Assembly: GCF_001639295.1 (NCBI RefSeq)
Contig: NZ_LWMV01000232.1
Coordinates: 1 to 40,618, forward strand
DNA: 40,618 nt
Source: Methanobrevibacter curvatus
GTDB lineage: Archaea; Methanobacteriota; Methanobacteria; Methanobacteriales; Methanobacteriaceae
Direction: 5' to 3'
Of this stretch, positions 1 to 8,700 are shown in pieces (within the stretch, counting starts at the first letter, position 1; each line of letters starts with the position of its first letter). The translations under genes were made by a program, and so were the position numbers. The notes under the pieces are model-generated. The model saw only the letters and a program-made list of their open reading frames with translations, was not told the DNA's origin and did not search any database.

Positions 1-222
1 ATATTATATTATATTATATTTTTTATATCAAAAATATTATTTTTATATAAATAAATTTAAATTTTAATATAAAAATATTGTTGTAAAATTATTAAAATTT
101 TAAGTAGAAATAAATGCGAATTACTATAATATAAGTGTTAAAAATTTATCTAATAAAATAAAAAATGTTAAAATTATTTTTAATAGATGTTTAATGTTTT
201 AATTTAAATAAAAAAAGAATTT

Positions 223-1155
223 TTAAATGTCTTGCCATCTAAGAGAGTATTTTTGGATTTTATCAAATATTGTTGTTATAATTATTACCAGAATAGAAAT
301 TACAATCATACCAGCTATTATTGCACCATATTCACCAAATTGAGCATTATGTTGAAGATACCATCCTATTCCTGCATTTGAGCCTATTACTTCAGCCATT
401 AATAATGTTATAAATGAAATTATAAGTGCAATAAATGCTCCTGAGAAAATGTGAGGTAATGCTCCAGGAAGAAGAATTTTTCTAATCATTGTATAATCGT
501 CAAGCCCTAAAATTTTTGCTGAATCAAGTGTATTTTTATCAATATTTAAAACCCCAGTAATTACCCCTAAAAGAAGTGGCCAAAATGCACCTATAAAAAT
601 TACAAAAATGCTAGATAAAAATAGACTTGGAAGAAGAATAATTGCATAAGGAATATAAACCATAGGAGGAATAGGTGAGAGTCCTTTTGAGAGAGGATAT
701 GCAAAATCATATAATCGTTTTTTATAAGACAATAAAAGACCTAATGGAATAGCTATTATAAAAGCAAGTATATAACCTATTCCTAAAACAACAAGAGAAC
801 TTAAAACACCATATCCAATTTCAAAATAATCTTTAATGTAAAATAAAAAAACTTTACTTGGTGGTGGTAGAATTATTGTATCAATTAATGAGAATTTAGT
901 TATCATATCCCAAATTAAAAATAGAATAGCTATTATCAAAAACATGTCAATAATTTTTTGAGGAGTTTTACTAAAATATGTCCAAATAAGAAATAAAATT
1001 GTCAATACTATTAAAATACCACCATATATTTCATTTCCTATTGAAATATTAGTTAATGGAGAATAAAATATTGATAAAACAGCCAATGATAGAAAAATAA
1101 GTAGTATTGCAATTATTTCTATTAAGATTGAAATATTAAGTGATTTAATCTTCAT
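223..1155 (-). CDS. ABC transporter permease, SsuC/TauC-type
   Basis: This is the membrane channel subunit of an importer for a small anion such as nitrate, a sulfonate or taurine; the exact substrate cannot be told from sequence. The 310-residue protein has about seven hydrophobic segments (roughly 9-31, 41-60, 70-86, 117-143, 166-200, 236-258, 276-296). An EAA-type loop that docks the ATPase lies at about 210-231 (LDSAKILGLDD, then LLPGALPHI). The stretch AEVIGSNAGIGW at 254-265 is typical of SsuC/TauC permeases. The start overlaps the end of the upstream ATPase gene by 11 bases, and a GGGGGA Shine-Dalgarno lies just before the ATG inside that gene, so the two are translationally coupled. 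It is the last gene of a three-gene minus-strand operon. Family assignment is firm; substrate is not. Confidence 0.9.
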   Translation of the reverse strand: MKIKSLNISILIEIIAILLIFLSLAVLSIFYSPLTNISIGNEIYGGILIVLTILFLIWTYFSKTPQKIIDMFLIIAILFLIWDMITKFSLIDTIILPPPSKVFLFYIKDYFEIGYGVLSSLVVLGIGYILAFIIAIPLGLLLSYKKRLYDFAYPLSKGLSPIPPMVYIPYAIILLPSLFLSSIFVIFIGAFWPLLLGVITGVLNIDKNTLDSAKILGLDDYTMIRKILLPGALPHIFSGAFIALIISFITLLMAEVIGSNAGIGWYLQHNAQFGEYGAIIAGMIVISILVIIITTIFDKIQKYSLRWQDI

Positions 1156-2038
1156 TTAATCCCCCAGACAAACTAATTTCTTCCTGTTTACTCAAATAGC
1201 TTTTTTTCTCTTCTTCTTGTTTACTTAAATGATTTTTCATTTCTTCATCTAAAAGTGAAAATATGTGATTTTTTATATAGATACCATCAATATTTTCATT
1301 TAAATATAGTCTATTTCTTCTTCCATTTTTATCTCGTTTAAATGGAATATCTATTATTTCTTTTATTCTTCCAGGAGATGGTGTCATTACAACTATTCTA
1401 TCTGAAAGTAAAATAGCTTCCTCAATATCATGACTAATATAGACTGTTGTCTGTTTTTTTTTATTCCATAGCTCTAACAAAAAATCTTGCATATATATTC
1501 TGTTTAAAGCATCTAAAGCTCCAAATGGCTCATCCATAAGAAATACTTTGGAATTTAATGCAAACATCCGTGAAATAGCTAACCTTTGTTTCATTCCACC
1601 AGATAAATCTTTTGGGAATTTATCTCTAAATTTTAATAAACCAACAAGATTTAAATGATTTATTACACTTTTATCAATTTCTTCTTTTGATAATTTTCTC
1701 ATTTTTCCTTTTTTGTTTATTTTATTGTTATTTTCTATAGCAAAATATAAATTTTCATAGACGCTCATCCAAGAAAATAAAGAGTAATCTTGAAACACAA
1801 CTCCAGTTTCTGGTGATGGAGAATCAATTGTCTTATTATTTATTAAAACTTCCCCATCACTCGGTTTTTCAAGACCTGTTAATATACGCACTAAAGTTGT
1901 TTTTCCACAACCACTTGGACCAATAATTGAAACAAATTCTCCATTTTTTATTTCTAAATCAAAATTGGCTATAGCTTCAAAAGATGAAGTTTTAGTTTCA
2001 TATTTTTTTGAGATGTTTTTGATTTTTATTTCTGCCAT
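1145..2038 (-). CDS. ABC transporter ATP-binding protein, SsuB/TauB-type
   Basis: This is the cytoplasmic ATPase that powers the permease encoded next to it. Of 297 residues, the Walker A motif GPSGCGKTT is at 40-48, the Q-loop is in VFQDYSLF near 81-88, the signature LSGGMKQR is at 145-152, Walker B ends in MDEP at 168-171, and the switch histidine is H203 in ISHDIEEA. All catalytic motifs are intact. The motif spacing and SLFSW region fit the nitrate/sulfonate/taurine subfamily. A lysine/glutamate-rich tail of about 30 residues at the C-terminus carries a short repeat (HLSKQEEE, then YLSKQEE) that is not part of the standard domain. The gene lies between the binding-protein gene and the permease gene; the gap upstream holds a 30-bp tandem array. 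Confidence 0.92.
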   Translation of the reverse strand: MAEIKIKNISKKYETKTSSFEAIANFDLEIKNGEFVSIIGPSGCGKTTLVRILTGLEKPSDGEVLINNKTIDSPSPETGVVFQDYSLFSWMSVYENLYFAIENNNKINKKGKMRKLSKEEIDKSVINHLNLVGLLKFRDKFPKDLSGGMKQRLAISRMFALNSKVFLMDEPFGALDALNRIYMQDFLLELWNKKKQTTVYISHDIEEAILLSDRIVVMTPSPGRIKEIIDIPFKRDKNGRRNRLYLNENIDGIYIKNHIFSLLDEEMKNHLSKQEEEKKSYLSKQEEISLSGGLNED

Positions 2039-2070
2039 GCTAACACTAAAATAACATTTAATTTTAAATA

Positions 2071-2220
2071 ATTTAATTAAAAGATATTTAAACTTAAAAC
2101 ACCTAATTAAAAGAGATTTAAGTCTAAATTACCTAATTTAAAAAGATTTAAACTTAAATTATTTAATTTAAAAAGATTTAAACTTAAATAATTTAATTAA
2201 AAAATATTTAATAAATTTTT
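2071..2220. repeat. Five 30-bp tandem repeats inside the ABC operon
   Basis: Five consecutive units of exactly 30 bp start at 2071, 2101, 2131, 2161 and 2191. They share the core AATTTAAAAAGATTTAAACT with a few substitutions; units 3 and 4 are nearly identical. The array fills the gap between the binding-protein stop and the ATPase start, so it would be transcribed as an A/U-rich spacer in the operon mRNA. Confidence 0.85.
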
Positions 2221-2234
2221 TATTTGCTTAAATA

Positions 2235-3320
2235 TTAGGAAGTTTGTGGATTCTGGTTTTCAAATAATCCTTTTAAAAACAAATAGTTTTGATTATTTGG
2301 TTCTTCTTTTAAAATTTCATCTAAAGCAGTTTTGTATATAATTAAGTTGAAATGATCAGCTACATTTACATTTCCATCAACATAGCCAATTTCTTCTAAA
2401 ACATCATAGAATTTTATTGTTCCTTTTTCATTAGGATCTGTGTTAAGAACTAAGTGATCGTTGTAGGTAGATATTTCAAGTTCATCCCCTTCAATTGGAA
2501 CATATTTTTTCACAATATCTAATGTTTCATTGTGGTTTGTTTTATAGAAATCATAGGCTTTAATAAGGGCTTTAGTATAATTTATCCATTGTCTTTCTGT
2601 TTGATTGTTTACATCTTTTGCATTAATAGCTATTCTACAATCTGGAAGACTAGGCATTAATTCGTCTGTAAAATTGACAATACTTAATCCTTCTTTTTCA
2701 GCAGAGTATTGGAAAGCAGGATATACCAATCCAACATCAACTTTTCCTGATTTAATTCCATTTACCACATCTGGAGCAGTTTTAAATTCAACAATTTCTA
2801 AATCATTCTTGTCTATATTTGCATTTTCTTTTAAATAACCCAATATAATAATTTCTGCTGGAATTCCACTAACGGTTCCTATTTTATATTTTTTATAGTT
2901 TTCAGGGTTTGACCTTAAATTTTCACTTATAGATTCATTTTTAGCTATTATTGCATGGTCTCCATTATCTACTCCCCCTATAAATGTATAATTTCTTCCA
3001 TTGTCCATTTGAATTAATGGTTCTCCAATTCCAGCAACTGCTACATCGATTTTATCTGATGCCAAAGCATTTAACTCATCATTTGCAGTTGTAAACTCTA
3101 AAACATTTACATCTAATCCCTCATCAGCAAAATACCCTTTTTCTTTTGCAATAAATATTAATGCATGTCCTGCAGACATTGTAATATATCCTGCATCAAT
3201 GTGTATACTATTTTGACTTTGAGTAAGATTTTGAGTCTGAGTAACAAAATATACTCCACCTATCACTGCTACAATTGCTATTATTGCTATTATCCCAATT
3301 AATATCTTTTTATTAACCAT
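2235..3320 (-). CDS. ABC transporter substrate-binding protein, SsuA/TauA (NMT1-like)
   Basis: This is the extracellular binding protein that delivers substrate to the permease. The 361-residue protein starts with KK and a single hydrophobic segment at about 5-27. No lipobox cysteine follows it, so it is probably held by an uncleaved N-terminal anchor, as is common in archaea. After a short Gln/Asn linker comes the periplasmic-binding fold with the family hallmark FIAKEKGYFADEGLDV near 55-72, then the ALASDKIDVAVAG region and the second lobe. It is the first gene of the operon. The 196-bp gap to the ATPase gene allows stronger expression of the binding protein than of the ATPase and permease, which is usual for such systems. 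Anion import is a family-level inference. Confidence 0.88.
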   Translation of the reverse strand: MVNKKILIGIIAIIAIVAVIGGVYFVTQTQNLTQSQNSIHIDAGYITMSAGHALIFIAKEKGYFADEGLDVNVLEFTTANDELNALASDKIDVAVAGIGEPLIQMDNGRNYTFIGGVDNGDHAIIAKNESISENLRSNPENYKKYKIGTVSGIPAEIIILGYLKENANIDKNDLEIVEFKTAPDVVNGIKSGKVDVGLVYPAFQYSAEKEGLSIVNFTDELMPSLPDCRIAINAKDVNNQTERQWINYTKALIKAYDFYKTNHNETLDIVKKYVPIEGDELEISTYNDHLVLNTDPNEKGTIKFYDVLEEIGYVDGNVNVADHFNLIIYKTALDEILKEEPNNQNYLFLKGLFENQNPQTS

Positions 3321-3931
3321 TTATATCACTTATTTCTAGTTTTTAATTTTAATTTTAGTTTTAAGTTTAAAGCTAATTACAACTTTTAATTTTAGTTTCA
3401 AGTTTAAAGCTAACCATACTTTTAAATTTTAATCTTAATTTTAACTTTAAATTTAAAGCATAATTTTAATTTTATTATAAGATGATTATTTTTCAATTAT
3501 ATTTAAATTTTATAAAGTTAATTTAAAAAAATTTTAAGTTTAATTGAATATTGATTAATTTAATTTTATCATATATAAATGTATTGGAGCAAATTTAAAT
3601 ATTAATTTGCAAAATTGAAGATATATTTTAAGTTATTTTAAAATTCAAGACATTTTGATATATATCAAGGAGATTTGAATAATAAGTTTAATAATATTAA
3701 AAAAAATTTTATGGAAAAAATAAAAACATTAAGATAGAAAAAAAAATTAATATTAAATAAAAATATTAAATAAAAATATTAAATAATAATATTAAATAAC
3801 AATATAAGATAACAACTTAAATAATAACTTAAACAATAACTTAAATATTAAAAAACAACTTACTAAAATTAATTTTAATCCATTAAAAAATAGAAATAAA
3901 TAAATCATTTAAAAAACAACATAAAACCATT
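3321..3931. repeat. Divergent promoter region with two tandem arrays
   Basis: This 611-bp gap separates the divergent binding-protein and uvrC genes. On the transporter side, at about 3340-3465, is an imperfect repeat whose core AAGTTTAAAGCTAA occurs at 3363 and 3400 (37-bp period), with a degenerate copy near 3449. On the uvrC side, TATTAAAT recurs every 13 bp at 3751, 3764, 3777 and 3790, followed by AACTTAAA-type units every 12 bp to about 3850. The rest is AT-rich with no gene. A TATA-like stretch AAATAAATAAAT at 3894-3905 lies at a suitable distance for a short-leader uvrC transcript. Confidence 0.6.
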
Positions 3932-5857
3932 ATGTCAACAAAAGTTAATTCTCCAGATGATCTTCCATTAAATCCTGGGATTTACATAATGAAAGATAAA
4001 TTTGATAAAATAATTTATATTGGAAAATCAAAATCTTTGAAAAAGCGTGTAAAATCATATTTTAAAGAAAAACATGACAGTGTTAAAACACAGGTTTTAA
4101 TGAACCGTTTTAACTCATTAGAATACATTATAACTGATTCTGAAAAAGAAGCACTTATTCTTGAATCAAATTTAATAAAAAAATATAGACCTAAGTACAA
4201 CATACAATTAAAGGACGATAAAAGATACCCTTATGTAAAATTAACAAATGAAAAGTTTCCACGCCTAATTATAACAAGAAACATAACAAAAGGTGGTGTT
4301 TACTATGGTCCATTTACAGATGTTGGATCAGTACGTGCAACTGTTAAGTTTCTAAAATCACTATTTAAAATAAGAACCTGTAATAATATGGATGGACCCT
4401 GCTTAAATAATCAAATAGATCTTTGTTATGGACCATGCAATGGACAAATAAGTCAAAATGAGTACAAAAAAATTATCAAGAAAATTGATCTTTTCTTTGA
4501 TGGAAAATACTCCAAAATAATTGAAAACTTAGAAAAAGAAATGGAAAAAGCAGCATTAAATCAAAAATATGAGAAAGCAGGAGTTTTAAGAGACCAAATA
4601 GACTCTATTAAATCTGTAATGGATAAGCAATTTGTTGATTTTATTGGAGATTTAGATCAAGACATAATTGCCAGTACACAAAACAAAGACAATACAATAG
4701 TAATTGTTTTTTCTATTAGACATGGGAAAATAATAGGAAAAGATGATTTTTTAATGACTGGAGGAGAAAACAAAGCTAAAAATGAAATTATTTCTGCTTT
4801 TATCCAACAATATTACAGTAATTATAGACATGTTCCTAAAGAAATCATTGTAGAAGAAAAAATAGCTGATGAAGATTTAATATTAGATTGGTTATCCGAC
4901 TTAAGAAAAAAAGAGTTTGATAAACTTAATTCTGAAAAAAAGGACGAAATTGGTAAAACTAATAAAAATAATAAAATTGATAAAATTGATAAAACTGATT
5001 CTAAAAACATGGATAAAAACAATAGGAAAAAAGAAGAATTTAATAATGAAGCCATTGATTATAAAGCCAAAATTGTTCTTGGAGAAAATGGTAGAGAGCT
5101 TAGGTTAATTAGAATGGCTATTAAAAATGCTGAAATTATCAAAAATCAAAAAAGAAAAATGCAAAATGCAATGATTGAAATTAAAAAACATTTAAAACTT
5201 AAAAAGCTTCCACGAGTAATTGAAGGTTATGATGTTTCAAACATATCTGGAAAAATGGCTGTTGGTTCAAAAGTCTCATTTTTAGATTCAAAACCTAATA
5301 AAAGCCAATATAGAATATTTAAATTAAAAACACCTGGACCAGATGATTATGGAATGATGAGAGAACTTCTATCCCGTAGATTTAAATCATTATCTAATCA
5401 TTTACAAGAAGATGAAGACTATCCTAAACCAGATTTAATATTAATTGATGGTGGAAAAGGACAATTAAAAATTGCTACTGAAGTATTAAATAAATATAAT
5501 TTTAGAGATATTCCTGTTATTGGGATTGCTAAAGAATTTGAAGAAATATTTTTACCAAATGTTCCATTTCCAATTATTATTCCTAAGAACAATGAAGGAT
5601 TGTATTTACTTCAAAGAGTTCGTGATGAATCCCATAGATTTGGTATTTCACATCATAGAAAATTAAGAGAAAAAGCCATTGAAGAGTCTGATTTAGATAA
5701 TATAAAAGGTGTAGGAAAAATAAGGAAAATTAATTTACTAAAAGAATTTAAAACAATTGAAAACATCAAAAATGCAGATATAAATGAAATAGCTAAAGTT
5801 AAAGGAATGAATAAAAAAATAGCAACCAATATCTACGACTATTTTCATAACAAATAA
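3932..5857 (+). CDS. uvrC: Excinuclease ABC subunit C (UvrC)
   Basis: UvrC makes the two incisions flanking a DNA lesion in bacterial-type nucleotide excision repair, acting with UvrA and UvrB (not in this window). The 641-residue protein has an N-terminal GIY-YIG nuclease domain (GIY at 16-18, YIG at 29-31, R39), then four cysteines at 150, 157, 165 and 169 in the place where UvrC proteins bind an iron-sulfur cluster. A UVR motif lies near 200-230, an RNase H-like second nuclease region contains YDVSNISGKMAVGS near 436-449 and LILIDGGKGQ near 506-515, and C-terminal helix-hairpin-helix motifs follow. An Asn/Lys/Asp-rich linker (about 330-372, with IDKIDKTD) looks like an in-frame expansion. 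No clear Shine-Dalgarno precedes the ATG. Confidence 0.96.
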   Translation: MSTKVNSPDDLPLNPGIYIMKDKFDKIIYIGKSKSLKKRVKSYFKEKHDSVKTQVLMNRFNSLEYIITDSEKEALILESNLIKKYRPKYNIQLKDDKRYPYVKLTNEKFPRLIITRNITKGGVYYGPFTDVGSVRATVKFLKSLFKIRTCNNMDGPCLNNQIDLCYGPCNGQISQNEYKKIIKKIDLFFDGKYSKIIENLEKEMEKAALNQKYEKAGVLRDQIDSIKSVMDKQFVDFIGDLDQDIIASTQNKDNTIVIVFSIRHGKIIGKDDFLMTGGENKAKNEIISAFIQQYYSNYRHVPKEIIVEEKIADEDLILDWLSDLRKKEFDKLNSEKKDEIGKTNKNNKIDKIDKTDSKNMDKNNRKKEEFNNEAIDYKAKIVLGENGRELRLIRMAIKNAEIIKNQKRKMQNAMIEIKKHLKLKKLPRVIEGYDVSNISGKMAVGSKVSFLDSKPNKSQYRIFKLKTPGPDDYGMMRELLSRRFKSLSNHLQEDEDYPKPDLILIDGGKGQLKIATEVLNKYNFRDIPVIGIAKEFEEIFLPNVPFPIIIPKNNEGLYLLQRVRDESHRFGISHHRKLREKAIEESDLDNIKGVGKIRKINLLKEFKTIENIKNADINEIAKVKGMNKKIATNIYDYFHNK

Positions 5858-6318
5858 TTTATGGATTAAATTACGAGAATTTAAGCATTTTAAAATATTT
5901 TAAATCCCAGGAATTTTAATAAATATTCCATGATCTTAAAATTTTTATTGGAACTTTGTTAAAGTTTTTTTCATGACAAAATCCCAATTAAATTTAAATG
6001 TTAAAATATTTAATTTTTTTAAATGTATTGTATATGTTATCAAAGTTTTGTAAAATAAGGCAGTAAATTTTAATGTTTAAAAATATCACCTAAAAACTCT
6101 TTAAATTCAATTAAAAGTATTTTTATCATTTTTTATAATAATTAAAAAATAATTATAATTTGCATTTTTTGATAACATAATATATTTACATTTTCATTGT
6201 GTATTTTTCAATGTTCTAAAATTAAATTTGTATTTTTTTTTAATTATTTTTTTATTAGTATTTTCTACAAAAATTTTTATTATCTTTGTTTTTGATTAAA
6301 AAATAATTTTTTCAATAA
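5858..6318. other. AT-rich gap containing a 12-bp inverted repeat pair
   Basis: This 461-bp gap lies between the convergent uvrC and membrane-protein genes. The only structure seen is a perfect inverted repeat, TATGTTATCAAA at 6033-6044 and TTTGATAACATA at 6168-6179, enclosing a 147-bp AT-rich segment without a reading frame. It could be a tiny non-autonomous element or chance in AT-rich DNA. T-runs near 5960 and 6233-6250 may end transcription from either side. Confidence 0.45.
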
Positions 6319-6966
6319 TTAAGCAACCAACCCTCGTATAACCGTTAAAATTATTGAAAGAGCAATGGCTAAGATAAACATTATTTTTAAGCCTTTAAAT
6401 GTTCTCAGGTCAAATGGAACAATTTTATTTATTAAATCTGGAGATAAAATAATCATTTGAGAAATTAATCCAGATATTACAACAATTAATCCACTTGTTG
6501 AAGGAATATGAGAGAAATTTAACATTGAAAATCCCCATACAGTTGAAGAGCCTCCAACCATTAATGCCATTAAAAAATACCATATTGGATTATATCCAGT
6601 ACATTTTTCAAGCATATTTTGAGGATTTTTCTCAGCAACAATAGTATTTTCATGAAAAGTATTTTTACGAACTATTGTAACAATTAAAGGAAAAACAAAT
6701 ATGAAAAAAAACCCTATAAATACAGGGAAGTTTTTAGAAACATACACCAAAGGATAAAGCATACATATCCATATTATTAAAACAACTATTAGTCCTATAA
6801 TACTTAATCCTAAATATGTATAACAATTCATGTTTTTACATTTTTGTCTTTTAATTTTAATATTAAATAAAGATTCTAATTTAAATAATAAATTATCTTC
6901 AACATAATAAACAATTAAGCCTAATATTCCACCAATAAGTAAAAATAAAACAAAAAAAGGTCCCAT
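6319..6966 (-). CDS. Six-helix membrane protein, possible partner/immunity protein
   Basis: I do not recognise this 215-residue protein. It is very hydrophobic, with about six membrane segments (roughly 2-21, 52-76, 80-98, 127-146, 156-175, 193-213) and a hydrophilic loop with KCKNMNCYTY between the first and second. Its ATG lies 13 bases after the stop of the upstream surface/toxin-like gene, with a GGTGAG Shine-Dalgarno in that gap, so the two genes are co-transcribed and probably coupled. Because the upstream protein has a glycine-rich hydrophobic segment and a pre-toxin-like motif near its C-terminus, a membrane immunity protein is one hypothesis. An anchoring or export helper for the surface protein is an equally open alternative. 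No catalytic motif was seen. Confidence 0.6.
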   Translation of the reverse strand: MGPFFVLFLLIGGILGLIVYYVEDNLLFKLESLFNIKIKRQKCKNMNCYTYLGLSIIGLIVVLIIWICMLYPLVYVSKNFPVFIGFFFIFVFPLIVTIVRKNTFHENTIVAEKNPQNMLEKCTGYNPIWYFLMALMVGGSSTVWGFSMLNFSHIPSTSGLIVVISGLISQMIILSPDLINKIVPFDLRTFKGLKIMFILAIALSIILTVIRGLVA

Positions 6967-6979
6967 AAACTCACCAACT

Positions 6980-8626
6980 CTATTGAGGTACTCCCAATGT
7001 ATTTAATATGTTGTTATACCAAGTACTTGCATAATAATTTATGACATTATCATTAATTGCATTTCGAACAACAGATTTAGTATCTTCACCTATCACAGCC
7101 CGTGTAATATATTTAGAACCTTGTTCTAATGGACCCTTTAACCAACTACCTGTTCCTGTGTGAACAATCCAAGGCATTTTAGTAACAATTTTAGCACTTT
7201 TGACAGCGGTACCCCCAGGAATAACAGATATTCCAATAGACAATAATGCATCTCCCCATTTACGAAGATTGTACCAATCAGTGGTTACTCCTGAAGCATC
7301 TAATATTAATCCTACCCCAATAACAACAGCTATAACAGATAAAGTTACAGGACCTCCAGCAATAATTGCTGCAACACCTAAACCTACTAAAATGCCTCCA
7401 GCATTATCTTCTAAAAATCTAAAAAGGTTTTCAAGATTTACATCCAAGTTATTAGTAAGACCATTATGATAACAATAATTATTTAAGTTTGCAGAAGTAG
7501 CACCTTTATATTCAAAGGATTCATCTTGTAATATTGATTTTATCAAGCCAGTGTTAAAATCTATAACTAAACTTAGTCGAGTGGAATTTTCTAGCATAAT
7601 TATTATGCTATTTGTATTCACATCATATGTAATTGTAAATGCTTGATTGTTATTAATAGCATTAACAAGAAGTTCAATACTAGAATTTACTTTAATCCCA
7701 GAAAATCCCATTGACATCCTTTCAGCTTCAGAAACCATCAATGAATTCAATGTATTAAACATTAAAATGTTTTTTTCACCACCACTTATTTTCCACCCCA
7801 TGTTAACATCAGGAATGTGTACATATACTTTTCCAAGATTATTGATTCCTGCCATTCCTACTGTTGTTTGATTCCTAAATCCACTTACATTTAACCTACT
7901 CATTAATTCAGTAGCTGTAGAATCACTTATCAATATTGTTGATAATGCAGTTAAAAATGTCCCATAAGCTGCTTTCATGCCCCCAACAGGATAACTGGTA
8001 TTTTGTTTCACCCAATATTTGACCATGTCATTAGTTATTTTATTTTTAACTATTGCAAAACTTTGAACAATCTCAAAACCATTAGAACTACTATAATATG
8101 GACTTGTACCATAGCTAATTCTTTCTTTTTTATTTATTGTATTATTATTTATCTTTAACAAAGTAGTTATATTCTCCTGAGAAGCACCATAAACTACTCT
8201 TGTACCATAACTATTCACACCTAATTTTTCTTTAGTATCAGTATATCTTAAAATATTATAATAATTTGGTGTGAAAGACTGATAACTACAAGTTAGCCAA
8301 TTAGAAATGCCATAAGTACGATACAATTGTTGCCTTAAACCATATTCATCAAAACCTGGAAGAGCATTGCTTAAGAAAATTGTTGATTTATTTACTCCAT
8401 TTGAAATAAAATCAATTCTCTCATAATCTAAAATAGCTTTGTTATAAATTACACTGAACTGATTAACATCCCATTTAACATTATCATAGTATGTAAATGT
8501 CATTACATCATTAACAGCTTTAATCAAAATACCTGGTGAATTTGTAGGTAAATTGTTTGGAGAATTAAGTTTAATTCTAGTTCCATTAAAAAATACAAAA
8601 TAAGAATCACCCTTATTAATATACAT
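6980..8626 (-). CDS. C-terminal part of a large surface/toxin-like protein, 5' end lost
   Basis: From the first ATG this gene gives 548 residues, but the frame is open further upstream with protein-like sequence (LYTPFNDVASG just before the Met) until it runs into a terminal inverted repeat at 8714. The present start is therefore internal. The first 390 residues are Asn/Ser/Thr-rich like archaeal surface proteins. MKAAYGTFLTALSTI near 220 and the part after it resemble, from memory, a C-terminal domain of Methanobacteriales adhesin-like proteins. Near 409-446 there is a glycine-rich hydrophobic segment (GGILVGLGVAAIIAGG), then LLSIGISVIPGGTAVKSAKI near 462-481, which resembles the pre-toxin motif of bacterial polymorphic toxins, and a tail of about 65 unrecognised residues. 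A six-helix membrane protein gene follows after 13 bases. It may no longer be expressed. Confidence 0.55.
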   Translation of the reverse strand: MYINKGDSYFVFFNGTRIKLNSPNNLPTNSPGILIKAVNDVMTFTYYDNVKWDVNQFSVIYNKAILDYERIDFISNGVNKSTIFLSNALPGFDEYGLRQQLYRTYGISNWLTCSYQSFTPNYYNILRYTDTKEKLGVNSYGTRVVYGASQENITTLLKINNNTINKKERISYGTSPYYSSSNGFEIVQSFAIVKNKITNDMVKYWVKQNTSYPVGGMKAAYGTFLTALSTILISDSTATELMSRLNVSGFRNQTTVGMAGINNLGKVYVHIPDVNMGWKISGGEKNILMFNTLNSLMVSEAERMSMGFSGIKVNSSIELLVNAINNNQAFTITYDVNTNSIIIMLENSTRLSLVIDFNTGLIKSILQDESFEYKGATSANLNNYCYHNGLTNNLDVNLENLFRFLEDNAGGILVGLGVAAIIAGGPVTLSVIAVVIGVGLILDASGVTTDWYNLRKWGDALLSIGISVIPGGTAVKSAKIVTKMPWIVHTGTGSWLKGPLEQGSKYITRAVIGEDTKSVVRNAINDNVINYYASTWYNNILNTLGVPQ

Positions 8627-8700
8627 ATTTCCAGAGGGGTCAATACTTCCAGAAGCAACATCATTAAATGGAGTGTATAAAAAATGATAAACATTATTTG

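Noticed and set aside
2071-2220. CRISPR array between the binding-protein and ATPase genes
   Set aside because: The 30-bp units are directly adjacent with no spacer sequence between them.
4917-5108. Second reading frame inside uvrC coding for a Lys/Ile-rich peptide
   Set aside because: It overlaps the low-complexity linker of uvrC in another frame and has no ribosome site; it is an artefact of A-rich repeats.
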